A stretch of 64,000 nt of DNA from Tritrichomonas musculus (Eukaryota > Parabasalia > Tritrichomonadida > Tritrichomonadidae): contig JAPFFF010000031.1 in the NCBI GenBank assembly GCA_039105265.1, forward strand, positions 1,178,001-1,242,000. Reading direction: 5' to 3'. Under the pieces are notes generated by a model. The model saw nothing but the letters and a program-made list of their open reading frames with translations, searched no databases and was not told the origin of the DNA. This document shows, in pieces, positions 38,382-49,921 of the stretch. The first letter of the stretch is position 1. Each line of letters opens with the position of its first letter. The position numbers were made by a program, and so were the translations under genes.

Positions 38382-39195
38382 TTAATCTTCTTCCTCTTCT
38401 TCATCAATAAATAGATCATCTTCAATTTGACTTGGTTTAACTAAATCTCCTTCATGATAATATTTTATTATATCAATAAAGGAATCTGGAGCTGACATCA
38501 GAAGCTCATTCTGGGCAGTAGTTTTTGCTTCATCACCGAAAATAGTTATGATATAAAAGTTATCATTATTATAAGTAATGAGGTGTGCATTTTTAGTTTC
38601 ATCTTTTATGTAATGATCATCATCATTATATTTTTCAATATCATCAAGCTCTTTATTATTGGAGTCAAAATAAAGATGGAATGATAACACTGGATAATCA
38701 CCATTTTCTAGTATTTGAATTGTTCGATAAAGGTATATATATTCTTTACGTGTGAATCCAAGGAAGTCTCTTTCACTAAAATCGCAATCAACTACAAATA
38801 ATGAAATGGCGCATTTGCGTAAACGAACTTCGTCTTCATCATCATAAAGTGAATTAAAACATTTATTGTTGAATATTTGAGTTAATTTCGATTCAATAAT
38901 GCTATCATTGATTACATCATTTTAATAAATAATTTTTGCCAGTATTTCATTAATGAGAAATTTATATTCATGAATATTTGAAGATTTAAAAACGACATCG
39001 ACGATTTTTTTGGATATTTTATTGTACTTTTTGAAATAAACTTGAAGAATGAACTTGATTTGCTCATAAGATGATTGATGTACAATTTCAAAAATTACCA
39101 CTGAGCTTTGGCTGCAGAGAGATAGAATCTCATCAATGAAACAATCACATGTCAAATCTACTTTGAAATCCCAAATAAAATCACTGTATTGTTCA
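38382..39195 (-). pseudogene. Broken gene, possibly BTB-like N-terminus of a DUF3447/ankyrin-type protein
   Basis: One minus-strand frame runs from about 39195 to 38382 and is interrupted by a single TAA (38922-38924). At its upstream end it opens as NEQYSDF..DFKVDLTCDCF, like the start of the BTB-like N-terminal domain common in trichomonad ankyrin proteins. It has no ATG before a stop near 39230, so the 5' end is missing. The C-terminus is acidic (FIDEEEEEED). No ankyrin repeats follow. It overlaps the truncated start of the divergent RAD23-like gene, hinting at a rearrangement junction at ~39190. Confidence 0.55.
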
Positions 39196-40631
39196 TTCCG
39201 GCATTTGGTAATAATAATTCATCAAATCAAAACATTTCAGATACTCAAAATCAAGGACAACAACAAAACCAAAATTCATTGCCCACATCAAATAATGAAC
39301 CATGTTTTCAGGATAGAATCAATGAATTGATTGAAATCAGCGGTTTAAGCAGAGATTTATGTGAATATACACTTAATGCTTTATATGGAAACGTCGAAGA
39401 AGCTGCAAATTTGTTACTAACAGCAAGGGAAAGGAATAATAATTCAAATTATGTAAATAATGAACCATTTTTATGGCAGACTCAAAACTCCCAATTTGGA
39501 ACTCAAGAATTCAATCAAAATCAATTTCAGCATGCCCAATATCAGCTTCCACAATTACAACAATCACAATATCAACAAAATCATACGCCACAGTTTCAGT
39601 ATCAGCAACATATATCACAGCAATATCAAACCCAGCAACCTCAAAATCAAAATCAGCAACATCGATATTGGCAACCTCTATGTCAACCACTTCAAATACA
39701 ACAATATCAATATCAGCAACCTCAAACACAACAATATCAATATCAACAGCCCCAAATTCAACAACCTCAAAATCAAAATCAACAACATCGATATTGGCAA
39801 CCTCTATGTCAACCACTTCAAATACAACAATATCAATATCAGCAACCTCAAACACAACAATATCAATATCAACAGCCCCAAATTCAACAACCTCAAAATC
39901 AAAATCAACAACATCGATATTGGCAACCTCTATGTCAACCACTTCAAATACAACAATATCAATATCAGCAACCTCAAATACAACAATATCAATATCAACA
40001 GCCCCAAATTCAACAACCTCAAAATCAAAATCAGCAACATCGATATTGGCAACCCCTATGTCAACCACTTCAAATACAACAATATCAATATCAGCAACCT
40101 CAAACACAACAGTATCAATATCAGCAACCTCAAATACAACAACAAAATTGGCAATATTAGTCATATCACCCACAACAACCACAAATTGTTTTCGATCAAG
40201 CTCTTTTAATACTACGCCAAACTCTTTTAGATGAACCACGTTTGCTAGAAAATGTTATTTTAATATTAGAAGACGAATATCCAATGTTTAGGACAAATCC
40301 AGAAAATCTTCATGTCCAATTAGATCTTCCTCTTCGAGGCTTTGATTTAAATGGAATAAGAAATCGAACAGCATTACGCGTAAATTCAAATGAGATTGAA
40401 TCTATTGTAGAAAGATCTACACAGCAACTCATCAGCCAATGCACAGAAAACAATATATTGCATCCAAACAGAGAGGAAGAACTGTGGCTGAGTCATTTCT
40501 CAAATGAAGAAAAAAAAGTAATTCGTAGAATTCAACAAATTGATAATTTTGATCTTGGAGAAGTTGTTCAAGTATATATTGCATGTGATAAAGATGAACA
40601 AATGACAATAAGAATTTTAAGCTCTGAATAA
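39189..40631 (+). pseudogene. RAD23-like protein with Gln/Tyr repeat expansion, broken by a TAG
   Basis: A single reading frame with TAG at 40158-40160. Upstream: a UBA domain (DRINELIEISGLSRDLCEYT, then YGNVEEAANLLL), then a Gln/Tyr-rich region made of 126-bp repeats. Downstream in the same frame: an XPC-binding/STI1-like segment (QALLILRQTLLDEPRLLENV) and a second UBA (EEKKVIRRIQQIDNF...VVQVYIACDKDEQ). This is the RAD23/ubiquitin-shuttle order UBA1-XPCB-UBA2, but the N-terminal ubiquitin-like domain is absent and the frame has no ATG at its 5' end (it begins TTG after a stop). It is best called a truncated, nonsense-bearing copy; if the TAG is an assembly error the gene would still lack its start. 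Confidence 0.75.
39655..40145 (+). repeat. 126-bp tandem repeats encoding 42-residue Gln/Tyr-rich units
   Basis: The word ATCGATATTGG recurs at 39661, 39787, 39913 and 40039, a period of exactly 126 bases. Each unit encodes YWQPLCQPLQIQQYQYQQPQ and a similar second half. Copies are nearly identical, so expansion is recent. The low-complexity composition leaves several other frames open, including a long minus-strand one, which are artefacts. Confidence 0.92.
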
Positions 40632-40939
40632 ATTACTTTATAATTTGGAGATATATAATTTGAATATAAAGTATGAAGAAATATTATAATATTAAATCGA
40701 AGCTGTATTTTTTAATTTTATTATTTCATTTTTCTTTTTATTATAATTAATTATGAATTTTATATTTACAAAAATTAAAGATTAGACAATTCAATATACT
40801 TTCAAAAAAAATCAAATAATTTGAGATTAGCTCACAAAAAAATGAAATAAATTTTATTGAATTATAAAATATGATTATTCACTTATATTATTTGATAAAT
40901 ACAATTATACTATATAATAAATATTATATTTAAATATCA

Positions 40940-41707
40940 ATGAGCAAGAATAATCATAATAATTGAAAGAAGACCAAATTGAAAAAAATTTTATGGAATA
41001 AGATCGAAATCGAAACATGTTTCTTTGATACATCATCTTTTACAGTAACAGATAAGTAGCTCGGTGAAGGAGCATTTGGTAAAGTTTTTGTTGTTAAATC
41101 GAAAACTGGTGAAGAGTTATATGCGGCCAAAATAATCAATACCACAGGAATTTTCAGCAGCCGTGATCAAATGTTATTTTTACGTGAATCCCTTATATTA
41201 CATAAACTCAACCATCCATCGATTGTTAAATTTTATGGCATCAACTTGCACTCATTTGATAATCCAATGACACTTAGTCCAACGATCCTTACAGAATACT
41301 GCGTGAATGGCTCATTAAAAGTTCTTCTAGACAAAGAGAAAAATAACATTTCCGATTCGAACTGCTTACTTGGCATTTCAGATGCAATGCGATACCTGCA
41401 TCGAGGCGGAATTGTTCACCGAGACTTGAAGCTAGAGAACATTTTAATTGACAACAACTACCATCCGAAAGTTTGTGATTTTGGTCTTTCAAAATGCTTC
41501 AGTGAATCACTTCGAAATTCAATGCGGCTGTCGATGACTGGCCAAGTTGGAACACCTCTCTACATGGCGCCAGAATTGTATGAATCAGATGATGACAATT
41601 ACGGTCCAGGCGTTGATGTTTACACGTTTTCAATTTTGCAATATGAAATCGTGACCGGCCAAGAGCCATTCTCAGAAAAGTTGATCGTTAACCAGAAATC
41701 CACATAA
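40940..41707 (+). pseudogene. Truncated protein kinase pseudogene
   Basis: The frame from ATG at 40940 has TGA at codon 9 (40964) and TAG (41057-41059) just before the glycine loop GEGAFGKV. Downstream it keeps AAKI with the ATP lysine, HRDLKLENIL, DFGLSK, MAPEL and DVYTFSILQYEIVTG, then stops at 41705 after EPFSEKL, so most of the C-lobe is missing. The strongly kept catalytic motifs show recent loss. It resembles the TKL-like Ser/Thr kinases expanded in trichomonads. Confidence 0.85.
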
Positions 41708-41789
41708 TTGCTGTAATGACTCGTTGAATTGAGGACCGTAATCCGGAATGTTGATCATAAGTTCTTTGAAATTAATTTTTTTCTGTTAA

Positions 41790-42275
41790 TGTTCTTTGAA
41801 CAGAGCAAGTTGATGAAAGATCTACAATCAGTAATCAATCTTGCTCGCCTTTCTTTACAAGTGGAACAAAAGGCTCTGTTCCTGTTGATGTCACAAATTG
41901 CATTTTCACTGGTGATTTTGGGAAGGATTCCCACCACATTGATGGCACTTTGATTTCTAATGATTCTAACGCACCAAAACTTCATATTATTATTGCAAAT
42001 TTGGAGCAGATGAGTCTTCTTCTTTGAATCAAAACAAAAAGTCTTCTTTTGCCATTTTGGATTTGAATCAGCAAGAGTTTAATTATAATGATGTTAATAA
42101 AAGAGGAACAAATGTAAAAAAAGAAAGCAAAAGTAAGATACATCCTTTCTTGTTTGCTTGTCCAATCTTTTTTGCTGGAATCATTGTTTTGGTTCTTGTA
42201 AGATACAAATCACTTATTCCTAAAAACAATGATTTATTGGATGAATCTCTAATAGATGAAACTATATTATTATGA
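41790..42275 (+). pseudogene. C-terminal remnant of a beta-helix-type surface protein
   Basis: After a short gap the sequence encodes, in shifting frames, VTNCIFTGDFGKD and CKFGADESSS-like rungs, then a membrane segment (LFACPIFFAGIIVLVLVRY, 42150-42210) and a short tail with DLLDESLIDET. That is the usual C-terminus of trichomonad beta-helix surface proteins. There is no upstream part. It seems joined to the truncated kinase by a deletion. Confidence 0.55.
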
Positions 42276-43248
42276 ATCAAAAATCCAACAAATTGAAGAT
42301 AGATTTAATATATTAATGCTTCCTAAATCTTAAATAAAGAACTTTATATTTGAATTCTTTTTTTTTTCTTTATGTTCTTTCAATATTCAGGTTAGGGTGG
42401 CCCTTATAAAACCATTTTCATACAAATTGAATTTTTTTGAATACCAAAAAAAGGGTTCTCAGAGCTACCATATTCATGTTGAAATCTTAAATATTCAATA
42501 ATATTTCATAGCTGATGAAAATAATCAATTTAGTGTTATGATGATAACAAAAAAAAAAGTTCATTTTCGTTTGTTAATTATTCGTGGAATATTAAACTTA
42601 TTAAAATTTTGTCTTGGGAAACCCATCAATCAATTCTAATATTCTAATGATGTCGCGCCTCTAACTCAAGGTAAAAACAAAAAATAGAAATTTAATTATT
42701 TTATTTTTTTATTAAAGACCTAAATATAAAAATATGGCCTGACAATCTCAAAGCTTATCATCCGAGATAATATATCATTATTCTGTTTTCTCTCAATCTT
42801 TTCACTAATCGTCGATTTAGACTTTGAAAATTATATCCCAATATGCGGCTTTTAAATCCAAATTTTTATAAAATTTTCGTAAAAATGGGTTTTATTTTTA
42901 TTGTAATAGATAGTTTAAAACCATTAGCAAGGGTTCAACCATTCAATAATCAGGAGAAGCTTTTTACATTACCTCTCATTATCGATGCTTTTTCCATTAA
43001 GTTTACTAAATATTATTATATTAAATTATATAATGAATTTATTATTTATTATTAATAATAAAATCAAAAAAATCACAATATTTTATGCAATAAATGCATT
43101 TTGATTTCCACTTTTTCAGAATGGTCCCATAAAAAATTTAATTTCCGTAACTCTCAAATGATCTCTAATGACCAAATAGTCACTTATTATATTCAAAAAT
43201 TTTAACTTTTTCAAAGATTATTTTTGATTATATAAAATATTTTTTCAA
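42276..43248. other. AT-rich spacer
   Basis: No gene is supported. A 70-codon ORF at 42843 has no recognisable feature. The region directly before the UBR gene ends TTTTTTCAAATGG, which may act as its start signal. Confidence 0.45.
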
Positions 43249-46200
43249 ATGGATTTGAATTACAAAAAATTGGAAGATTTGTTTCTTTCAGATCCATCAA
43301 AAGCTATTGAAGAATGCCAAAAAATCATTTGTTTAGTTACAAATTTTGATTCATATAAAGACTTTTTTACTTATCATCTTGAAAATGCTCATATGTCAAC
43401 ATGTCAAAACGAGTGGACTAATCCTCAATTATGCATTTATTGTCGTGATTGTGCAGCAGTTCATCCAGCTTGTATTTGCCTTCCTTGCTTTTTAAATGGT
43501 AATCACAATGGACATAACTACGTTATTTTGGCTGATACACCAGGAAATTGCGATTGTGGTGATCTCTCCCATTGGAAAATAACAGGAACCTGTACAAAAC
43601 ATCGCCAGTTTGAAGAAGAAAAAGATAATCCCGAAAATTATATCGATGAAAAATTACGAACAACTTTAACAGACTATATTTTCAAGGCAGCCTTTATGTC
43701 CCTTAAACAGCATTCGATCAATAATCCAAAAAACGCAACAATCATCTTTCAATTTATTTCATCTTATTTAAAATTTGGTGATGGATTCAGACGGTTAGTT
43801 TCACGATCATTAACAGAAAAAATTAATTTCAAAGAACTTATGATCAACATTCCAGATTACGGTCCTCAATTCAACGAGTCATTACAGCAATTATGTGGAT
43901 TTCTGGTTAACGATCAACTTTTCATAAGAAACTTTTCAATTATATCCTATTCAATTTTATCAGATCGGATTCTTGAAGAGACGATCAAACATATCGGTCG
44001 AGAAACAGTTGTTTCATATCAAATCTGGGATGATTTTTGGTTTCATTCATTTTCAAAGGAAGTTATACGATACAGCATTGAAAAAAATGGGTGGGATTGG
44101 GTCACTTTTACGGTTAAGATTATTTCCTTTTTCAAAGAAATCTTCAAATTTGTTGGTGATGAAGATTTCAACGAATTTCCTTCCCTTTTTCTGCAGATTT
44201 TTCCTTATCTTCGAGTGGCTCCAAAAGTGCAGCCAAACGGGGAGACCCAACTTTTTTTTGACACTTTAGTTTCACAAGTTTTATCTACTGGAAGCAAAGG
44301 TTCCAAAAAGAATGATACAACAATCATTACCTCATTCAATGATTTTTTGCAAGACAATCATTTCTTTCCTATTTACCCATTTTTGATATCTTTCTATGAT
44401 ATTTTTGAGTCATTCAAAAATAAACCGAATTTGAGAATTGAAAAGTTGATCGATGAAATGGATAAAGAACTTGATATTTCACCAATCTTCATGGTTGGAG
44501 AAAGTCCTGTTGAAAAAGAGCAAGGAAAACAAAACGAAAATGACAAGTTGATTTCTCGTTTTCTTGATTTCAAAAATCATGATGAAATCAAACGAGAAAG
44601 TTATCGTTCATTTCACAACGGTTCATCGTTCTTTCTTCACCACACTTTGTACTATTCTTTTGTGTCACTTTTCAAGGTAGACAACATCACGAGAATAAAA
44701 ATTGCTCGTCTTCTTTCACTTGAAAAGTATCAAAATTTGAGAGTGAGACTTTCTATCGTCACATTGAAAACAATTCTTTCTTTTATTTGTAACCGTCAGA
44801 ATCTCACTTCCTCAATGAACCATGGTGTCACAACGCTCTATAACATCTTCAACAATCCTGATATGGCAACAAAGTTCATCACCAAATTTTATCCAGTTTT
44901 TCAATTGCTAATTGGCCTCCAAAGCAATAGTCCCAATGATGAGTTCTCTATGAAAGAATTTTTTGCATTTGAAATGGCACGAGAACTCGGTATTTTTGAC
45001 GACTTCTCCAGCAAAGAATACCAAAATGAGAATGCCAACGAGAAGCAGAAACAAATGACATTTACTTTCTTATACTTGTCACTTTTATTGGTAACCGAAC
45101 GAACTTTGTTCAATTACAGCGGTTGTAACTTCATTGAAGAGCAGCTTGTCTTTGCACTGAAGAGAGGTGTCCATTCAATTGACAAATTGAATAAGTTGTA
45201 CGATAACGAGGCACTCAAAGAATGGGCCCATCTTTGGTCATTCAACGACGTCCTGATGAGCATTGCAACAACAACAACGACAAGCAAGAAAAGTGACAAT
45301 GATTCTGATAGCCAACAGTCATCAGAATCACAGCGACAGGAAACTTCCTTCTACTTGAAAGAAGGAATTCAATGGAAAACAATTTCAGCAATCAACTTGA
45401 TAAACGACCAAATGACCGTTATGAACAACGCAATATCTAAAGAGTCAGACAAATTGTTGGATATTCCAGACTTCCAGCAAGAAGAGACTTACTTCTTCCA
45501 CCCTGTGAGAAATGCCAAAGACGACATTCTCAATTCATCCTCAGATGAAGAAAATGAAGACAACAACGACGAAGACGATAGAAATAATGAAGATTCAAGT
45601 GGACTGAAAATTAGATTGAAAAAGTTTTTGATGACACCGACGGTTTTTTCGGTTATTTATCATTCATTAAGAAGCAATGAAAAACCAGTCATTTCTGACT
45701 TAAACGATCATCTTTCAATGAACATTTTGATTCTTGTTTCTAAATTCATCAAAGAAGAAGAAGAAGAAACAAATTTGAATTCTGTTTCAAATTTTGATGA
45801 TTCATTGGAAATTCAATATGCTTCACTTTTTGAATTGATCACTAAACTTAAGAAAAATGTATTCAAATATCATTGTGATGATTCAGGAAACGCTTTCATT
45901 GAGGACACTTTGAATCAAGCAACTTTTGTCTCATTACTCAAAGTGAAGATTAACAAGAAGTCATTCATCGACATTTTGCTTGAAAAAGGCAAAATTGGCC
46001 GTTATACATTAGACCAAATATCATCTTATATTCACCTTGATATTCTCGACAAAGGTCAAATTCACAATGAATGCGATATTAAAGAGAAGAATCGCCAGAG
46101 AGCAAACAAACTTAAGGCAGACATCATGAATCATTACAAGAACGCAATTTCCGATTTTATTCAGCAAAAAGGAAGCGATTCAATTGAAGACAGCACCAAT

Positions 46201-47919
46201 TACAATGTAGATAGAGAAGTGTGCTCAATTTGCTCGACTTACAAAGAGAAAGAAGTCTTTTGCTATCCACTTTACATGTACATTACGAAGTTTCCTTTCA
46301 TCGTTGACAAGCCACCAATGTTTCAAATGGAAGAACCAGGCGTTCCAATTGAAGAAGACAACGCCAAAAGTGGAATTGAATACGACTATTATGAAGACGA
46401 AGATGAAGATGAAGAAGAAGAAGAAAGCAAGACTGTTTCAATTGAAGGTTTAGAACCAACAAACCCTGATTTTGCTGAACAAAAGCAACAAACAATTCAA
46501 TTGTTGCTCAATGCGATCAATCCTCAAAGCAAGGACGAAAACAAAGCAACTCAAGAAGAAAAGAAAGAATTCAAAAGATGCACTGCTGGCGCAAATTTCA
46601 TTGTCCAATTCAGCATGTGCAAGCATCCTGTTCATATGAATTGTTGTCCTGATAAATTCAAGCAATTCAACTGTCCAATTGATCGCTCAATAAAGAACAG
46701 TCTGTTACCTTGCATTGACTCGATTCCAATCTCAGCAATCTTCAAAAAACTGACTTCATTAATTGAATTAAATCTCGGTGAAGAGAATGATTTACTGACT
46801 AATATTGTTGATTCGATTTTTGTGTTTGTTGATAAGTTTACATGTATTTTCGATTTACATGGAAATAGACAAATTGATGTCTTCGTTGAGTTTGTGAAAT
46901 CAATCAGTGGTTTGATTACCACATATGAAATTCGATTGAGAAATCTGCCAGATTGCCTTGATTCTGAGAAAAACAAACTTTTGGCAAGAAATTTGTTTAA
47001 GACTGTTTGGATAGCATATCGTTTACGAGGTAGAAATAAGATGATTTTGACTGAAAATTCAAATATTGATTGTGAGACAAGAATGACAGTTTTCCAACGG
47101 TTTATTAAACGTTTAATTGAAATGGATGAAATTGAATGGAATATAAATGAAAAAGGAAAAGAAGAAATTGTGAAAAAAATCGTTTCATCACTCATCATTG
47201 ATGATCCTAATGAAAAAGTTGACATGAAGAGAAAAGAGAAAGAAAAAGTTCTATTTTTGAGAAGGGTCTGTTTGGCAGAATATTTCTTATTGAACATACA
47301 AGTCTCTCCTTCAGACAATCAAGATATCATTGATTGGGATGAAGTTCTTTCATGCACGAATCTTTCACAACGATATGGAGTGAAAATTGACCAAAACGAT
47401 GAAGAAATTGAATTCAAACCGTTCACATTCATTAATCTTCCTAAAGAATTTCTTCGTTTTGGTGCTTCTCCATTCAATTTCCCAGTTGAACTGACACAAA
47501 CATTGTCAATTTTCTCACTGATTGATTATAATTTCCTCATCAGTCATTACGACGATTATCTTGGCGAAATTGTCATTGAAGATGCTGATGACGAAGTGAA
47601 GAAAAATCAGAGAAATTTGGTGAAATGTTTGACTCCATATTTTGGCTCATTCCTCAAGAGTCAGTATGGAAATAGAAATTATCCTTCTGTGGTTTTGTGC
47701 ATTGGAAAATATGCATCACGAGTCTTCTTGGTCAATCAGTCGCACTTCTCTTTCATTGACGCTTTTTATGTCGATAAATACGGATGCATGGACATCGGGT
47801 ACAAAAGATCACAGCCACTTTTCTTGAATGAACAAAGATATGAAAAATGCATTGACATGGTTCTATCTGGCGATTTCTCTTATATACTTAATGATCTTTC
47901 TGTTTTGAATGACTTTTAA
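43249..47919 (+). CDS. UBR-type E3 ubiquitin ligase (N-recognin)
   Basis: A 1556-residue protein with the UBR1/UBR2 layout. The UBR box (~61-115: CIYCRDCAAVHPACICLPC, then GHNY, then CDCGD) binds basic N-termini of substrates. A RING-H2 begins CSICSTYKEK (~992) and ends CKHPVHMNCC...FNCPIDR (~1124-1145), with ~110 acidic and Gln-rich residues inserted between the halves. The C-terminus (~1500-1545) matches the UBR autoinhibitory cap (VLCIGKYASRVFLV, then DKYGCMDIGYKRSQPLFLNEQRYEKC). It would attach ubiquitin to N-degron proteins for proteasomal breakdown. Low-complexity Asp/Glu stretches lie near 760 and 1050. The gene is intact. Confidence 0.9.
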   Translation: MDLNYKKLEDLFLSDPSKAIEECQKIICLVTNFDSYKDFFTYHLENAHMSTCQNEWTNPQLCIYCRDCAAVHPACICLPCFLNGNHNGHNYVILADTPGNCDCGDLSHWKITGTCTKHRQFEEEKDNPENYIDEKLRTTLTDYIFKAAFMSLKQHSINNPKNATIIFQFISSYLKFGDGFRRLVSRSLTEKINFKELMINIPDYGPQFNESLQQLCGFLVNDQLFIRNFSIISYSILSDRILEETIKHIGRETVVSYQIWDDFWFHSFSKEVIRYSIEKNGWDWVTFTVKIISFFKEIFKFVGDEDFNEFPSLFLQIFPYLRVAPKVQPNGETQLFFDTLVSQVLSTGSKGSKKNDTTIITSFNDFLQDNHFFPIYPFLISFYDIFESFKNKPNLRIEKLIDEMDKELDISPIFMVGESPVEKEQGKQNENDKLISRFLDFKNHDEIKRESYRSFHNGSSFFLHHTLYYSFVSLFKVDNITRIKIARLLSLEKYQNLRVRLSIVTLKTILSFICNRQNLTSSMNHGVTTLYNIFNNPDMATKFITKFYPVFQLLIGLQSNSPNDEFSMKEFFAFEMARELGIFDDFSSKEYQNENANEKQKQMTFTFLYLSLLLVTERTLFNYSGCNFIEEQLVFALKRGVHSIDKLNKLYDNEALKEWAHLWSFNDVLMSIATTTTTSKKSDNDSDSQQSSESQRQETSFYLKEGIQWKTISAINLINDQMTVMNNAISKESDKLLDIPDFQQEETYFFHPVRNAKDDILNSSSDEENEDNNDEDDRNNEDSSGLKIRLKKFLMTPTVFSVIYHSLRSNEKPVISDLNDHLSMNILILVSKFIKEEEEETNLNSVSNFDDSLEIQYASLFELITKLKKNVFKYHCDDSGNAFIEDTLNQATFVSLLKVKINKKSFIDILLEKGKIGRYTLDQISSYIHLDILDKGQIHNECDIKEKNRQRANKLKADIMNHYKNAISDFIQQKGSDSIEDSTNYNVDREVCSICSTYKEKEVFCYPLYMYITKFPFIVDKPPMFQMEEPGVPIEEDNAKSGIEYDYYEDEDEDEEEEESKTVSIEGLEPTNPDFAEQKQQTIQLLLNAINPQSKDENKATQEEKKEFKRCTAGANFIVQFSMCKHPVHMNCCPDKFKQFNCPIDRSIKNSLLPCIDSIPISAIFKKLTSLIELNLGEENDLLTNIVDSIFVFVDKFTCIFDLHGNRQIDVFVEFVKSISGLITTYEIRLRNLPDCLDSEKNKLLARNLFKTVWIAYRLRGRNKMILTENSNIDCETRMTVFQRFIKRLIEMDEIEWNINEKGKEEIVKKIVSSLIIDDPNEKVDMKRKEKEKVLFLRRVCLAEYFLLNIQVSPSDNQDIIDWDEVLSCTNLSQRYGVKIDQNDEEIEFKPFTFINLPKEFLRFGASPFNFPVELTQTLSIFSLIDYNFLISHYDDYLGEIVIEDADDEVKKNQRNLVKCLTPYFGSFLKSQYGNRNYPSVVLCIGKYASRVFLVNQSHFSFIDAFYVDKYGCMDIGYKRSQPLFLNEQRYEKCIDMVLSGDFSYILNDLSVLNDF

Positions 47920-48335
47920 AATATCAAAGAATATATTTTATAAAGTATTGAAAAAGTTGTCAAAAGTCTTAGTGAGATTTTTATATTTTATTGATTTTCT
48001 ATAGAAATAAAGTTTTTTCAATAATTAGAAAGTGAAATGAGACTCTTTTTTTTCAATTAGTTAAAATATAGGGTTTTTATAATGACTTTTTTCAGTTTTT
48101 TCTCATTTGATTAATTGTTTTTTTTTAAAATTTATTATAGTCATGATAAAAATGGAACTGAAAGAAAAAATCAACTTTATTATGCTAATAATATATAAAT
48201 CTATGTGATTCAATGCATACAATTAACAATGCATTTGATGAAAAATTCAAATAAATGTGGTTACATTTTCATGAAAAAAATTACTACAATTGTAACTTGT
48301 AATACTGTAAAACACTGAATAGAAATTCATGATTT
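47920..48335. other. AT-rich spacer
   Basis: Intergenic DNA between the UBR gene and the ankyrin pseudogene; no signals recognised. Confidence 0.5.
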
Positions 48336-49921
48336 TTTGATTTATGCAGATCCACAACCAGACCATTTAGATTTACCAACAACTCAAGAAAAAGTTGAAG
48401 AATACTTGAAAATGAGATACAAAAACATGAATATATTTTGGATTCTTTTTCTTTTTCATCAGATTATATTATTACAAAACACCAGCTTCAAACTTGTTCA
48501 AATATGGACATTTTAATTGAAAAGATTTGTTTTAAATTGACTCAAAAACAAATGGCTGTTTTTGGAGAATATTTATATATATATAATTTGTTTCAGTTTC
48601 GTAAAAGATTTTGGCTTTGCGGTCGTCCTGAAAATCCATCAATAAATGATGATGATAAATTAATGTTTAAATGGTGGAGATTTGTGCATCAATGCACAAT
48701 TGAAAAAAAAAAGATATCCTAATAGAATCAACATACAAGAATCTATTCTTATTTTGAAAACAAGAACAAGTTATTGAACTTGTCAATTATATTTTGAAGC
48801 TTAAATTAATCAAACCAAATGAAAAAAATTATGCAAATCTTTTAAAAGATGCATGCAATTCTGGTCGACTTGATATCATTGATCTTCTTATTAAAAATAA
48901 ATATATTGATATAAGAATCACAGATAATGATGGAAGAACAATTCTACATCATGCAATTGAGTCCGAAAGTATGGATATGGTCAAATACGCTGTTTCATTG
49001 AAAGGAATTAATATTAATCAGAAAGATAAATCTGGTGATACTGCTTTATATATGGCTTCAAAATTCATTTGTGATTTTGAAATAGTGAAAATTTTAATTT
49101 ATCTGAATCAAATAGATATAAATATAAAATATTCCAATGGGAATTCGTCATTGCATGAGGCAAGCAGTAATAATAATGTAAATCTTATTAAATATTTGGT
49201 CAAGCAAAAGGGTATAAAACTTAATTCCAAAAACGATAATGGTGAAACAATTTTGCATATTGCTTGTGAAAATTGTGATTTCGCAACAGTGAAATTTCTT
49301 ATTGATCTTCAAGTATTTGATCTCAAAGAAAAAAGCAAATATAATCAAACATTATTGCATTATGCATGCCAATCAAAAAATGTTGAAACTATAAAGTATT
49401 TTATTGAATTAAACAAAATCGAATTGGATGCCAAAGATAGTGATAATAAAACAATTTTATATGTTGCTTGCGAAATCTTGAAGTTGTTAAATTTATTGTT
49501 TCTCTCAATAAATTCGATCTAAAAGAAAAATATAATAATGAAAGCCTTCTTAATTTAGCAACTCGAAATAATAATTTAGCTTTATTAAAGTATCTTATAA
49601 ATCTTAATCAAATTGATATCAACCAAAAAGATGGTGAGGGAAAAACAATTTTTCTTGTTGCATGCTCAAATTATTCACTTGAATTAAGTATAATTCGTTA
49701 TATATCTGAATTAAAAGGAATTGACCTTCAAACCAAAGATTTGAAAGGAAATAATGCTTTGCATTTGGTATGCAAGCATGACAATAATTTAATTGTTGTA
49801 AAATTGAATCTTATCTTTGAAAATATTTAGTGTGAATGATAGAAATAACAAAAATGAAACGCCACTCAGTATTTCAAAACGTAAAAACACTGAAGCTTTT
49901 AAAGTATTATCTGAATTTTGA
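48336..49921 (+). pseudogene. Frameshifted ankyrin-repeat protein gene
   Basis: Consecutive ankyrin repeats (DGRTILHHAIESESMDMVKY, NGNSSLHEASSNNNVNLIKY, NGETILHIACENCDFATVKF, DGEGKTIFLVACSN, LKGNNALHLVCKHDN) spread over at least three frames. Frame changes lie near A runs at ~48707, ~49472 and ~49800; the last frame closes at 49919 after SISKRKNTEAF. The beginning shows a coding-like stretch from ~48340 without a start. Because all shifts sit at homopolymers, assembly error is a real alternative to a pseudogene. Confidence 0.75.

Noticed and set aside
39511-40239. 242- to 253-codon ORFs in other frames and on the minus strand
   Set aside because: They arise from the 126-bp tandem repeats of the RAD23-like gene; only that frame has UBA and XPC-binding domains.
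46632-47318. 228-codon minus-strand ORF
   Set aside because: Antisense shadow of the UBR ligase gene.
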